Positions 1-8,910 of a DNA stretch of 33,738 bases are shown here, in pieces; position 1 is the first letter of the stretch, and every line of letters starts with the position of its first letter. The stretch spans positions 1 through 33,738 of the forward strand of contig CALGJF010000003.1 in assembly GCA_937914945.1 (NCBI GenBank), given 5' to 3'. Below the pieces are notes generated by a model. It was not told the DNA's origin and ran no database searches. It was given only the letters and a program-made list of their open reading frames with translations. The stretch is from an uncultured Bacteroidales bacterium (GTDB taxonomy: Bacteria > Bacteroidota > Bacteroidia > Bacteroidales > Bacteroidaceae). The position numbers were made by a program, and so were the translations under genes.

Positions 1-365
1 CTCTTGGTGGCTTTGGCCATGCAATAGAGGCTTTGCTCACAGCCAATCCCAATCTGTGCATCTACTATTTTTGCCCCATGCCCAGATATTTCGAGAACCC
101 TGCGGGCAAGGAGTGGAACGATTCCATGTGGTGCGATAATTATGTAAATGGCAGCGGCATGCCTTTTACCACCATTGTAGATAAGATGATTGATAATGCC
201 CGCTATTGGCGCATTCCTGTGTGTGATATGTACCGCACAATGGGTGTAAACCGTTTCAATATATTTAATTATGCCCCAGATGGTACTCACCCTTCAAAGG
301 GATATGCCATGGTTGCTAATAAGATTATTTCGTTTATTACTGCGAATAATAATTTGAATGGGTAG
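1..365 (+). CDS. SGNH/GDSL-family hydrolase, 3' portion only
   Basis: The reading frame is open from the left edge (first full codon at position 3), so the 5' end lies outside the window. A TTG at 33 could be mistaken for a start, but the frame continues upstream without a stop. About 120 C-terminal residues are visible. The motif DGTHPSKGY near the end matches the block V Asp-x-x-His of SGNH hydrolases, which supplies the catalytic Asp and His; the Ser and oxyanion residues would be upstream. Family members are esterases, often acting on acylated carbohydrates, but the substrate cannot be told here. It converges on the polysaccharide locus, with a strong hairpin between the two. The family call is fairly safe; the function is open. 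Confidence 0.7.
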   Translation, partial: LGGFGHAIEALLTANPNLCIYYFCPMPRYFENPAGKEWNDSMWCDNYVNGSGMPFTTIVDKMIDNARYWRIPVCDMYRTMGVNRFNIFNYAPDGTHPSKGYAMVANKIISFITANNNLNG

Positions 366-385
366 AGAGGCTCTGAGGTACTTCC

Positions 386-439
386 TTCATGAATAAAGGC
401 CTCGTCAGAACATCTTCTGACGAGGCCTTTATTCATGAA
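386..439. terminator. Bidirectional terminator hairpin, 25-bp perfect stem
   Basis: Positions 386-410 and 415-439 are exact reverse complements separated by the tetraloop CATC. The stem has a GC-rich core (GGCCTCGTCAGA) and an AT-rich base (TTCATGAATAAA). It lies between the stop of the SGNH hydrolase (+) and the stop of the last polysaccharide gene (-), so it can end transcription from both sides. A U-rich stretch on either strand comes from the stem base and not from a separate tail. Confidence 0.8.
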
Positions 440-470
440 AACGACTTTTGTGTCATCTCTCAAGTGCAGA

Positions 471-1571
471 TTACTCATTACATATCTCTTTCATGTTTGA
501 TATGAGTTCATTTGCGTTATCTATTAATTCTTTATAATCGTAATTTCGCATTCTCTTAATTATTATGTTGTATTCTTCCTCTTTTATACTATTTATAAAA
601 TCTATAATGCTGTTATCATTAGAAGCATCAATGGCTTTCCCTACTCCCATATCTATAACTTTCTCTGCGAGAAATGTCTTTGAGCTAACAATAATAGGTG
701 TTTCGAAAAAGATTGATTCATACAATTTGTTTGGCTCAGCGATTCTAACATTTATTGATGCAGTATCGTAGCATACAATGCTTATATCAATGTTTGAGTA
801 TATATGTTGTAGGTCTTTGGGGTTCTCAAACGAACCGTGGAATATAATATTCTTGTATGATTGTATCTCGCTATCAATATATTTAGGGTTCCCCACATCT
901 CCAAAAAAATGGAATTCATGTTGTGGAAAGTATTTACCTACTACTTTTGCAAAACGTATAATAGTGTTAGGATATCGTATAAGTCCGATGAAACCGAATT
1001 TTATGTTATCGGTATTAATTGTGTTGCTTGCAATGTCGGCTTTTTTATCCCCATCAAAATAGGTACTTAGTTTGTTGGGCTGTTGTATAATGTTTTTAGG
1101 ACTTTTTGAGCCGAAGATATATCTTGTAAATCCTTCCGATGTGAAGATGGTTCTTTTTGATTTTTTTATTATAGCCCTATCTACGGCCAATAATATGTTT
1201 CTAAGAATCGGGTTCCCAATTCTTGATGCTGTTACATCTGCTTCTTCATAAACGAAGTTTTTGCAACCAAGAAACCATGCTATAGCTGCAATCTCATAAC
1301 CAAAGAAATAGAATATAGAGTTTTTATTATTCCTTTTTATTATTCTTTTAATTGTAGCTATAAAGAATTTTATTTTTTTTAATTTGCCTACATTCTTGTC
1401 TCGTGGAATAATTTCTTCAACCTCAAATGGTAAGTTCTTAAGAGTGTTACTGTAAAGCCCACTATCAAAGCCATAGACTTTTATAGGTATTCCCGCTTTA
1501 TGCAATGTGTCAATACGTTTTATACAGCGAGGTTGTGATAGTTGTAGTGCAATGAATACTAATGTTTTCAT
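471..1571 (-). CDS. GT4-like glycosyltransferase, last gene of the polysaccharide locus
   Basis: Predicted cytoplasmic or membrane-associated transferase of 366 residues with a GT-B fold. The C-terminal half contains EPNKLYESIFFETPIIVS, the E-x7-E-type donor-binding motif of GT4 enzymes, preceded by FGFIGLIRYPN, the usual start of the second Rossmann domain. The N-terminal acceptor domain is Lys/Ile-rich and divergent. It would add one sugar to the lipid-linked repeat unit; donor and acceptor cannot be read from sequence. The start is an ATG at 1571 with 85 bp of non-coding sequence before it. Base composition is very AT-rich, like the next several genes. It is the last gene of the leftward transcription unit and is followed by the 386-439 hairpin. 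Confidence 0.85.
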   Translation of the reverse strand: MKTLVFIALQLSQPRCIKRIDTLHKAGIPIKVYGFDSGLYSNTLKNLPFEVEEIIPRDKNVGKLKKIKFFIATIKRIIKRNNKNSIFYFFGYEIAAIAWFLGCKNFVYEEADVTASRIGNPILRNILLAVDRAIIKKSKRTIFTSEGFTRYIFGSKSPKNIIQQPNKLSTYFDGDKKADIASNTINTDNIKFGFIGLIRYPNTIIRFAKVVGKYFPQHEFHFFGDVGNPKYIDSEIQSYKNIIFHGSFENPKDLQHIYSNIDISIVCYDTASINVRIAEPNKLYESIFFETPIIVSSKTFLAEKVIDMGVGKAIDASNDNSIIDFINSIKEEEYNIIIKRMRNYDYKELIDNANELISNMKEICNE

Positions 1572-1656
1572 ATAAATATTTCAGTATTGTTATATTTTTT
1601 TGTTGCGTAATATCATACCAACATTATTAGCTAGATATGTAGTATAATACGATATC

Positions 1657-3492
1657 CTATAATTGAATTGTAGTTATGATATTATGTGTACTTTTATCTA
1701 ATTTAAAATATCCTTCAATGACATTTGTTTGTCTTGCATTTGCATAACTTGTAGCGAAATCCTCTTCAATGATATCTATCCAATCAATCCCTTTAATATC
1801 TATTTTTGCTAAACAGTTACCAGTTTTGCTTCTAAGCAGAATATTGTCATTTGTTTTTATAGCAATAATCTCAGGGTGTAGCATATATCTTATTTTACCT
1901 ATATTCTTCTTATTATTACCATTAATTATGCAATCTTTTATAACAATAATCTCTGCATTGTACTCAATAGTCCTTGTCTGTGTTATTCCTCTGTAGTTCA
2001 AGATTCCGCAGAATTTACATTTGTCATCTTCTTTTATATCAACAATACATTCAGATGTTGGGTAATCAGAATAGAAATTTTTGTATATGTTATTTAGCTC
2101 AACACCATTAATAGACACATTATTGTGAGACGAAATGCTTCGGTCTTTTTTAATAATTTCTATACCAGAGTTATAGAACAGACATCCTTTGTCAATAAAA
2201 ACAGATTTTCCTTTTAATCCCAAATTTAAAGACAGAATGTCATTGTGTACGTGTGTCCCTGAGAGCTCGTTGACATTGGTGAATTTTCCTATTCTAGTAT
2301 GAATAAATATATCATTTTTGTCTTGGGAACGATATATCCATTGACTACCATCCAAGTAATTGTCGTTGTTGTATCTTTGGCTACCTTCATTAAAAAGATA
2401 ATTTACATCTTCTTTCTCTTTTCTAAATGCAATAAGAACCCTTGCATCGTCGTTGTCGCCAAAATTAGGTAAATAATCGTGATAGTTAATTGCGGCCAAG
2501 TAGTCAAGCAGTCTTTTTGTGTATTGGCCATTTTCGTATTTATCATATTGAAACGTTGCATCGAAATCCTTTCTAAAAATGTCGAAACATACAAGAAATT
2601 CTGCAACAACTCTTGTGTAATTGCTCGATTGTTCTAAATAGACACCGCTTGGTGCGATTGTTCTTTCAAGAACCTCTACGAGGTATTCGTATTCTTTTTT
2701 ATATTCTTTTTTATACGATTTTATCCCAAACGATTGCAAGCATTGCTGTCCAAGGATTAAGCCAATCATTTCTCCTGTAACGTGGTTTTGCCCGTTACCG
2801 GTTTTGAACCAACGTGGTGTAGAGAATAGGTGTATACGATTTACATGTTCCTTAATTATACCAAGTATATGCGGCAATATTTGTTCTTTGAATTTGTCGT
2901 TATTGTTGCAAAGCAATATTATTTGAATAAGATTTATTATTCTAAATCCTAAATCCATCATTATTCTATTTGCAATACTGCGTCCGGGTATTACCTCTTT
3001 TTTCCACCCTTTTATAGAGGTTTCAATATATTCAATGTATTTATCATCTTTTGTATGGTAGTATGCCAAAGCAACTTCTACGAGTTGGTTCATTTTATTG
3101 ACTTCTAGAACATATTTCACATCCTTACAACCATTTTGTAGTACAGAAGCTGTCATACAAAAAACATTTGCCGGCCAATAGTTTTGTGAATAAGGGTCTT
3201 TTAACCAATCTTTTTTATGGTTAAAACTATAATATTTATTAAATATATTGATATAACCAGATAAAATCTTATCTGCTTTTTTACGTGTTGTTTCTATATT
3301 ATCATTACACCGTATATAGAAATCATTGAAATTGAAGTAATTTAAATCTTTTTTTGGAAAACATATAGGCCATTTTACAGGAAAGTGCTTGACAAATATT
3401 TTTTCCTTAAATAAGAGTGCTTTATATAGTACTTGGTGAGGTACAATCTTTATTAATTCTTTTAATGAATATTGTTTTAGTTTCGAAATCAT
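1657..3492 (-). CDS. Heparinase II/III-like polysaccharide lyase-family protein
   Basis: About 611 residues. The N-terminal two thirds look like the alpha/alpha toroid of heparinase II/III and alginate-lyase families (motif GNGQNHVTGEMIG; later LPNFGDNDDAR). The C-terminal beta-sheet domain begins around residue 410 with GTHVHNDILSLNL and continues FIDKGCLFYN, the heparinase II/III C-terminal signature containing a conserved His. No signal peptide is evident. Such proteins recur in O-antigen and capsule loci, where they may trim or edit a uronate-containing polymer; that role is inference. The longest frame opens at a TTG (3543) that overlaps the upstream deacetylase by 38 nt. I prefer the ATG at 3492, 14 nt after that gene's stop. 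Confidence 0.8.
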   Translation of the reverse strand: MISKLKQYSLKELIKIVPHQVLYKALLFKEKIFVKHFPVKWPICFPKKDLNYFNFNDFYIRCNDNIETTRKKADKILSGYINIFNKYYSFNHKKDWLKDPYSQNYWPANVFCMTASVLQNGCKDVKYVLEVNKMNQLVEVALAYYHTKDDKYIEYIETSIKGWKKEVIPGRSIANRIMMDLGFRIINLIQIILLCNNNDKFKEQILPHILGIIKEHVNRIHLFSTPRWFKTGNGQNHVTGEMIGLILGQQCLQSFGIKSYKKEYKKEYEYLVEVLERTIAPSGVYLEQSSNYTRVVAEFLVCFDIFRKDFDATFQYDKYENGQYTKRLLDYLAAINYHDYLPNFGDNDDARVLIAFRKEKEDVNYLFNEGSQRYNNDNYLDGSQWIYRSQDKNDIFIHTRIGKFTNVNELSGTHVHNDILSLNLGLKGKSVFIDKGCLFYNSGIEIIKKDRSISSHNNVSINGVELNNIYKNFYSDYPTSECIVDIKEDDKCKFCGILNYRGITQTRTIEYNAEIIVIKDCIINGNNKKNIGKIRYMLHPEIIAIKTNDNILLRSKTGNCLAKIDIKGIDWIDIIEEDFATSYANARQTNVIEGYFKLDKSTHNIITTIQL

Positions 3493-3505
3493 ATCTTGTA
3501 TTTGT

Positions 3506-4507
3506 TTAGATAATATCCTCAACAGTTTTATAATTATTGTCAATGGTTGTTGTTATTAGAAAATCATCAAGAAATTTAAGAGAGTAATTTGTCGTAGATT
3601 TTGGGTGGCAAATAATAGTAAAATCCTTTATATTGTTTCTTTTAGCATGTCTATAAATAGGAATAAGCATACAGCCTAATAAAGAATCAATACTTGCAGG
3701 TAAGCGTAATGGCGTGAATATTAATTTTAGTTTATTGATTATTCTTTTATGAAATGGTACTGCATTGGCTATGGCACTACCATCACCGAACTTAATAACC
3801 GTTCCTTTGTATTTTGTCTTTTTGTATGCAAATATAATGTTGTTGGTTGGCATGGTGTATATTGGTAATTCTATGATACGCCCATTGCCATGTTTATCTT
3901 TCAATGTAATATCATCGTTAAATGTATATATGTCAGAATATTTTATTTTTGTAAAATCGTAAGATTGATATTTTGATAAAACTTTCTTTCCGCATAAACA
4001 AGATGAATCAATTTTAATTTTATGTTTTATTAGAAGTTCTGCATAATTGGGTAAAGTTTGAATTGAATATCCCCCAGCTCTGTATGCGATACATTTTTTG
4101 TTAGTTATAGATTCAATTAATTTAATGCCTTCGTCAAACATCTTGTCTATATCTTTTGGAGGACAACTGCTGATTTTGAAATATTCTGTATTTACATTCC
4201 ATTTCCCGTTTTTGTATTCAGAGTAAAACCATTGTGGATGTATGTGTAGTTGTATGGAATGACCATTATCTGCAAGTTTCTTTAATTGTTTACATATTTT
4301 TGTGAAAGACTCATTTAATTGCGCATCACAATCTTTTATTTTATTAAGTTTACAGATATAAGTGGTGTCAACAAAAAAAGTACCTTTAACATTGTACTTA
4401 TTAAGTATTTCCTCAATACGATTTGTTGGTTCTATTAATGAATGTTCTACACTACCTGATTTTATACCATGAAACAATTCGTAGTCAAATGTTATATATA
4501 TGTTCAT
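3506..4507 (-). CDS. Polysaccharide deacetylase-like (CE4/NodB-related) protein
   Basis: 333 residues. Visible motifs are TFDYE at residues 6-10 (metal/catalytic Asp motif), GTFFVD at 42-47, LHIHPQW around 87-93 (two His for the metal site), and YRAGGYS around 142-148 (the Arg motif). These follow the order of NodB-homology motifs 1-3. There is no signal peptide, so it probably acts in the cytoplasm on a lipid-linked or nucleotide-bound acetamido sugar. The ATG at 4507 is 2 nt after the stop of the preceding glycosyltransferase, implying translational coupling. It lies directly upstream of the heparinase II/III-like gene, and the pair suggests enzymatic editing of an amino- or uronic-sugar polymer. 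Substrate unknown. Confidence 0.8.
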   Translation of the reverse strand: MNIYITFDYELFHGIKSGSVEHSLIEPTNRIEEILNKYNVKGTFFVDTTYICKLNKIKDCDAQLNESFTKICKQLKKLADNGHSIQLHIHPQWFYSEYKNGKWNVNTEYFKISSCPPKDIDKMFDEGIKLIESITNKKCIAYRAGGYSIQTLPNYAELLIKHKIKIDSSCLCGKKVLSKYQSYDFTKIKYSDIYTFNDDITLKDKHGNGRIIELPIYTMPTNNIIFAYKKTKYKGTVIKFGDGSAIANAVPFHKRIINKLKLIFTPLRLPASIDSLLGCMLIPIYRHAKRNNIKDFTIICHPKSTTNYSLKFLDDFLITTTIDNNYKTVEDII

Positions 4508-4509
4508 AT

Positions 4510-5655
4510 TTATTGTCCGATTGATTTTTTTGCAAGTTCTCCAAGATAGAATTGCGATGCAATTTTTTCGGCATCGCTTTTCATTATACTATATTTTTCG
4601 ATAGACGAGAGTATTGCCTCCGTTAGAGTTTCTACATTTACATTGTTAAGTAGGACTGCGTTTTCATTTACTTTTATGTGTGCCATTCCCTCCCAATATT
4701 GGAATATGCCGGGAATGCCGCATGCGACTGCTTGTTCCCAAAGCACGGAGTGAGTGCCGGGGAATACAGCAAGGTCCGATGCAAGGAAAAGGTCGTAAGA
4801 GTCGGTGCCATTTATCCACCCTGGCATTACAATATTTTCTATATTTTTGTATTCGTCATATTTGTTTTTCATTTCATCAGTAGGCGTGCCGAATGCAAGC
4901 AACCACGCTTTTTCCTTCCCAAGCTCTTTTATGGCATCCATAAGAATGTGTTGTTGCTTACGTTTGTCGAGCCTGCCTCCTGTAATAACAAGGAAAGCAT
5001 CTTGAGGTATGTTGTATTTTTCTCTAATACTTTTGCGCGTGGCCTTAATGTCTTTTCCCACAATGTATGTTTCGTCGCCACCCATTATGAGCAGGTCTAT
5101 CTTCTTTGGGTCAACTTTATATACATCACGCAAATAATTCATTCTCCAAGGAGTGGTTCCCCAGAATTTTTCTACATATTCGTTATTTCTGCGTGTGTGA
5201 AGAGAGAGTATCTTCTGCACGATTCTTTTTTTCCATGATTTATGGTAGCCACTATTGTAATAATCGGTGTGGCAGTCCATAAATATTTTCACATTAGGGT
5301 GAGCATTTTTGTATTTGAAAATAATTTTATTATCAACGCTACCCATCCCGTGTATGAAAATTATATCGGGCTTAATTTCTTCTATCTTTTCTTTCAGCCC
5401 TTTACTGCGATTAATGAATAGGTGTGCATAAATGTTCTTTGTACTAACAGGTAAGCGATGTACAAAGATGCCTTGTGGGTTTGTGTATTCTTCTGCGTTG
5501 CAGAAGGTGGCTCCCTTGTTATTTAGTATTAAAGTTGTTGTTATAATATGTACTTCGTGTCCTTGTAGTATATGTTTTGCGGGTAAAGTATTCTCATTAT
5601 AATTAACCCCTTCAATGTATTTTTCAGCTATTGCTATATGTAGTATATTGCTCAT
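4510..5655 (-). CDS. GT4-family glycosyltransferase
   Basis: 381 residues with a GT-B layout. The N-terminal domain starts ILHIAIAEKYIEG and contains PDIIFIHGMGS. The second domain opens with FLVITGGRLDKRKQQHILM, typical of GT4 donor domains, and later has PGTHSVLWEQAVACGIPGIF, the E-x7-type nucleotide-sugar region with Glu before a small hydrophobic stretch. Predicted to act at the cytoplasmic face on the undecaprenyl-linked repeat unit. The ATG at 5655 lies 32 nt inside the 3' end of the polymerase gene, so the two are overlapping and probably coupled. Linkage and sugar specificity cannot be assigned. Confidence 0.87.
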   Translation of the reverse strand: MSNILHIAIAEKYIEGVNYNENTLPAKHILQGHEVHIITTTLILNNKGATFCNAEEYTNPQGIFVHRLPVSTKNIYAHLFINRSKGLKEKIEEIKPDIIFIHGMGSVDNKIIFKYKNAHPNVKIFMDCHTDYYNSGYHKSWKKRIVQKILSLHTRRNNEYVEKFWGTTPWRMNYLRDVYKVDPKKIDLLIMGGDETYIVGKDIKATRKSIREKYNIPQDAFLVITGGRLDKRKQQHILMDAIKELGKEKAWLLAFGTPTDEMKNKYDEYKNIENIVMPGWINGTDSYDLFLASDLAVFPGTHSVLWEQAVACGIPGIFQYWEGMAHIKVNENAVLLNNVNVETLTEAILSSIEKYSIMKSDAEKIASQFYLGELAKKSIGQ

Positions 5656-6934
5656 TCCTGTTTATTTTTTTGTGAGTGATTTTGTTGAATAGTGTGAAAA
5701 TTATGATGAATAAGATTATATTCTGGCTGAAATCGTCACTAACCATTGACTTGATAAAGTAGGGTATAAATATTATAAAGGCATAATGATTGCTTATTGT
5801 TCTTTTAAAAAGACTAAATTTATTTCTTACAAAAAATATTAACAAAATAATTAACATAAGGATTAATCCCAAACAACCTTGTTCGCTTAAAATCTCAAGT
5901 ATAATGTTATGTGCATATCTTTGATTGGTCATAGGATCGTGAAAGTTACCAAATCCCACTCCCATTACAAAGTTTTCTCTAATTGTCTTGAATGTAAAAT
6001 CATATCCTCTATTTAATCTCTCTTCAGCTGTATTTGTCGTGTCAAATACTTTTTGGATGCTTTCAACCTCGAGTGATGAGAGGAATATATAGCCGGCAAT
6101 ACATAATACGATTGTAAGACAAATATTTCTTATCTGTAATTTGTCGTTTTTTATCATAATCCAAGCGGCTATAATAATAAAATAGCATATCATAGCCTGG
6201 CGCGCTCCAGAAACTAGAATAAGCCAAAGTGCTGTAGCGAGAATTAAAAAATCATTTATTCCTGTTAGTTTCTTTTTGTCGGATAGGTAGAAAGCTATGC
6301 TATAACAACCAAACATTCCAGGTGTGTGGTATACGATATATGGCAATCCAAGTTCGCCGTTATCAACCATTGATGCTCTAAATGATTCAAAATCAAAAAG
6401 ATTTAATGTCCTAGTATAACCATAAAAATCGAATGCAAAAGCAATAAAGAATATACCTGAGAGCAAATAGATTATAGCAATCTTTGAAAGATTGATATTC
6501 TTGAACATTGCTATTGGATAGAATGCCAGCATAGAAGTTGTGATAGTTATTAAGAGGGCTGTGAATTTTTTACATCCTTCGCTTGACATCCCTCCATATA
6601 GCAATGAGAATATTACGATAAGTACAATTGCACCTGTATATATAATTGTACTAGGCTTTTTTTTAATTATATAAAGGTCCTTATATAATAAGAAGAATGC
6701 GATTAAAAGTGAAATTATTGAACCTGGAATGCCTATGTTAAAACCTCTAAATGTTTCTCCCAATACTGCCGATAAGATAAGTGCAAAGATAATCCCAGCT
6801 TCTTTTCGTTGTATAAAGCAAATCATAGCCAAAATGATGCCGAGTATCATTATTGCCTGTATCTTACCTAACATGGTTAAAGCCAATAAAATAGGTGCAA
6901 TATATGGTGCGATATTAAAAACATATTTTTGCAT
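5624..6934 (-). CDS. wzy: O-antigen/capsule polymerase, Wzy/WaaL-like
   Basis: 436 residues, almost entirely hydrophobic, with about ten to twelve predicted membrane helices and a lysine-rich C-terminus. The segment GVGFGNFHDPMTNQRYAHN followed by ILEILSEQGCLGLI fits the Wzy_C/O-antigen ligase family, where a periplasmic loop containing His-Asn precedes a helix with ILE-x-L-x-E-x-G. It would polymerise flipped repeat units at the periplasmic face of the inner membrane. Polymerase is favoured over ligase because the gene sits among repeat-unit glycosyltransferases and a flippase, but sequence alone cannot exclude ligase. Starts at ATG 6934, 10 bp after the preceding GT4 gene; its end overlaps the next gene by 32 nt. 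Confidence 0.8.
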   Translation of the reverse strand: MQKYVFNIAPYIAPILLALTMLGKIQAIMILGIILAMICFIQRKEAGIIFALILSAVLGETFRGFNIGIPGSIISLLIAFFLLYKDLYIIKKKPSTIIYTGAIVLIVIFSLLYGGMSSEGCKKFTALLITITTSMLAFYPIAMFKNINLSKIAIIYLLSGIFFIAFAFDFYGYTRTLNLFDFESFRASMVDNGELGLPYIVYHTPGMFGCYSIAFYLSDKKKLTGINDFLILATALWLILVSGARQAMICYFIIIAAWIMIKNDKLQIRNICLTIVLCIAGYIFLSSLEVESIQKVFDTTNTAEERLNRGYDFTFKTIRENFVMGVGFGNFHDPMTNQRYAHNIILEILSEQGCLGLILMLIILLIFFVRNKFSLFKRTISNHYAFIIFIPYFIKSMVSDDFSQNIILFIIIFTLFNKITHKKINRNEQYTTYSNS

Positions 6935-6944
6935 AATAGGTATT

Positions 6945-8075
6945 CTATGAATTCATACTATCAATGATTACTCTTTTCCACTTCTCTTTCCATAAATTTA
7001 GTGAAAAAGCTTCTTTGACAGTTTCATAAGCATTGTTGGCAAGTTTATTTCTTTGTATATTGTTGCTTATGAGTTTATCGATTGCGTTGAAAAGCTCATC
7101 TTTTTCGTATGGGTCGAACATAAGACCATTGTATTCATCAAGTACAATGTTTGTCATTCCGCCCACATTAGAGCATACAACGGCACATTCGGCAGCCATG
7201 GCTTCGAGCAACGAAAGTGATGTGCCCTCGGAGCCAATTGTGGGAACAACGGCGATGTCGTGTTCACTATGTATGCGCAAAGACTCGTCACTATTATATT
7301 TTATGAAAGATACTCTATTCTCGCTCGCAAATCTATCTTTAAGCATTTTTTCATCGGGCCCTTCACCTGCGAATGTAACTTTTACGTTATTGTGCTTTTT
7401 CAATATTCTGTCTATAGCATCTGCAAAGATGCGGGTTCCGCGAAACTCAAAAAAGCGTCGTGCAAAAATTATTCTAATATCCTCATCTGCTCTTTTTGTC
7501 CTTCTGTTAGCCGGTATTTCCGAGAAATTGGGTATTACCTGCGTACTTGTTTTTGGAGCAGCAATAATTGCTCTGTACCAATTTGTGAAGTTATAATCGA
7601 CACAAACAATTTTTTCAACCTTGTTAATCAAGTTTACTCTTTCCCATGCAGCTTGCGCTTTGCGACAAAAATATATGAAATATTTCAATGCCGAATTTCT
7701 ATATTGATTTTTGGGTCGGTCCCAGGAAATTCCGTGTTGAATACCGATTGTTCTCTTATGATTTGTTTTTACAATCAGAGTATCGGTACCAAAAATAAGA
7801 ATATCATCTTCTTTTATGTGCCCTTTGCTCTTGTTGTATAGAAATTGAGGCAGTGTTTTTATGTTTTGTCTCTTGTAATCGAACTTGAATGCATGTATAT
7901 CCACACCGTCCTTTTCAATGTTGAAATCGTAGTTTGCTGTTTGGTATAGCGAAATGTCAAGCCCTAAATCCTTAATAACAGAAATAAGATTTGTAAGGTA
8001 TGTTTGAATACCACCAACCGACATATCTTTGCCATCCTTTGCAATGTAATTTTCGTATATTATATGTACTTTCAT
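6945..8075 (-). CDS. GT4-family glycosyltransferase
   Basis: 376 residues, GT-B fold. Early residues MSVGGIQTYLTNL correspond to the glycine-rich acceptor-domain loop (GG-x-x-x-Y) of GT4 enzymes. The donor domain includes IRIIFARRFFEFRGTR, then FAGEGPDEKMLKDR, and the diagnostic EGTSLSLLEAMAAECAVVC followed by VGGMTNIV. This is the most canonical GT4 of the locus. It likely transfers a hexose or deoxyhexose during repeat-unit assembly; the donor is not predictable. It lies 11 bp downstream of the acyltransferase gene and 10 bp upstream of the polymerase, within a tight operon. Confidence 0.9.
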   Translation of the reverse strand: MKVHIIYENYIAKDGKDMSVGGIQTYLTNLISVIKDLGLDISLYQTANYDFNIEKDGVDIHAFKFDYKRQNIKTLPQFLYNKSKGHIKEDDILIFGTDTLIVKTNHKRTIGIQHGISWDRPKNQYRNSALKYFIYFCRKAQAAWERVNLINKVEKIVCVDYNFTNWYRAIIAAPKTSTQVIPNFSEIPANRRTKRADEDIRIIFARRFFEFRGTRIFADAIDRILKKHNNVKVTFAGEGPDEKMLKDRFASENRVSFIKYNSDESLRIHSEHDIAVVPTIGSEGTSLSLLEAMAAECAVVCSNVGGMTNIVLDEYNGLMFDPYEKDELFNAIDKLISNNIQRNKLANNAYETVKEAFSLNLWKEKWKRVIIDSMNS

Positions 8076-8086
8076 TGCAATCTATA

Positions 8087-8908
8087 TTATATTGATTCAC
8101 AAAATTTATTAATATCCTCTCCTTCATAAGTGAAAGTTGCATCGTTGCCATGCTCTTTGAAATATTTTTTTAACATTCTTTCATTGTGAATGTTAAAAAC
8201 ACGTCTTAGCCCGCTTTTTATGAATTTAGCAGGCATTCCTCCAATGAGAGAGTATTGGGGAATCTCACTGTAATCTTTATTCAAAAGAGTGTTTGACGCG
8301 GCTATGGTATAGTCGGGTAATACGGTTCCCTTTTGTATTGTAGAACGATTACCTATCCAACAATATTTACCAATGATGATTTTACCATTTGCTGTAGACG
8401 TTGACTGTGAATCTGTGTTAATAATGAAGTGAAAATTGGAATCCATTATCTGGCTTTCGTGTGCAATACGAGTTCCTTCATTTATTTCAATGTGATGAGT
8501 ACATACTATACGAACATTTTCTCCTATAATTACACCATTACCCAAAATAAGATTTCCTCCTCTATTGTTTATGCTCCCACCATTACAGATATTTACCTTT
8601 CCTTTGAATGTGATTTTACCATTATTAAGGAAATGTGTTTTTTTTGTATCAATTGCCGCGCCATTGACTGGTAGTCCTATTTTAATCATTCCACGTGTTA
8701 TCTTTCCTTGTATCTCAATATCGCCATACAAGCTATCAAGTTTTACATTGCCATAAACATATATAGGCCGTTTAATGGCTTGTTTCAGTGGTAGGCTTCT
8801 TAAATTAATGTATATCGTTTTAAGTAACCTAAAATGTTTACGGGAGAAATAGTGCTCGATATTAAATAACAATCTATTAAAACCTCTTTTAATTAGTCCC
8901 TTTTTCAT
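8087..8908 (-). CDS. Left-handed beta-helix acyltransferase (putative sugar O-acetyltransferase)
   Basis: 273 residues. From about residue 60 to 235 the protein shows hexapeptide-type repeats (for example IIGENVRIV, IGKYCWIGNRS, IQKGTVLPDY) ending in SLIGGMPAKFIK, the usual C-terminal cap of the LbH acetyltransferase family (WbbJ/serine-acetyltransferase-like). The motif ESQIMDSNFHFI resembles the substrate loop with an Asp and the catalytic His. It would O-acetylate a sugar of the repeat unit using acetyl-CoA in the cytoplasm. The N-terminal 60 residues are basic and may bind membrane or lipid carrier. Starts with ATG at 8908, 2 bp after the flippase stop. Confidence 0.85.
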   Translation of the reverse strand: MKKGLIKRGFNRLLFNIEHYFSRKHFRLLKTIYINLRSLPLKQAIKRPIYVYGNVKLDSLYGDIEIQGKITRGMIKIGLPVNGAAIDTKKTHFLNNGKITFKGKVNICNGGSINNRGGNLILGNGVIIGENVRIVCTHHIEINEGTRIAHESQIMDSNFHFIINTDSQSTSTANGKIIIGKYCWIGNRSTIQKGTVLPDYTIAASNTLLNKDYSEIPQYSLIGGMPAKFIKSGLRRVFNIHNERMLKKYFKEHGNDATFTYEGEDINKFCESI

Positions 8909-8910
8909 AT

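Noticed and set aside
3493..3543. TTG start of the heparinase-like gene
   Set aside because: It would overlap the upstream gene by 38 nt; an ATG lies shortly after that gene's stop.
4678..5238. Open frame of 186 codons on the + strand
   Set aside because: Antisense to a GT4 gene; Cys/Phe-rich nonsense composition.
7033..7841. Two long open frames on the + strand
   Set aside because: Antisense to the canonical GT4 gene at 6945-8075.
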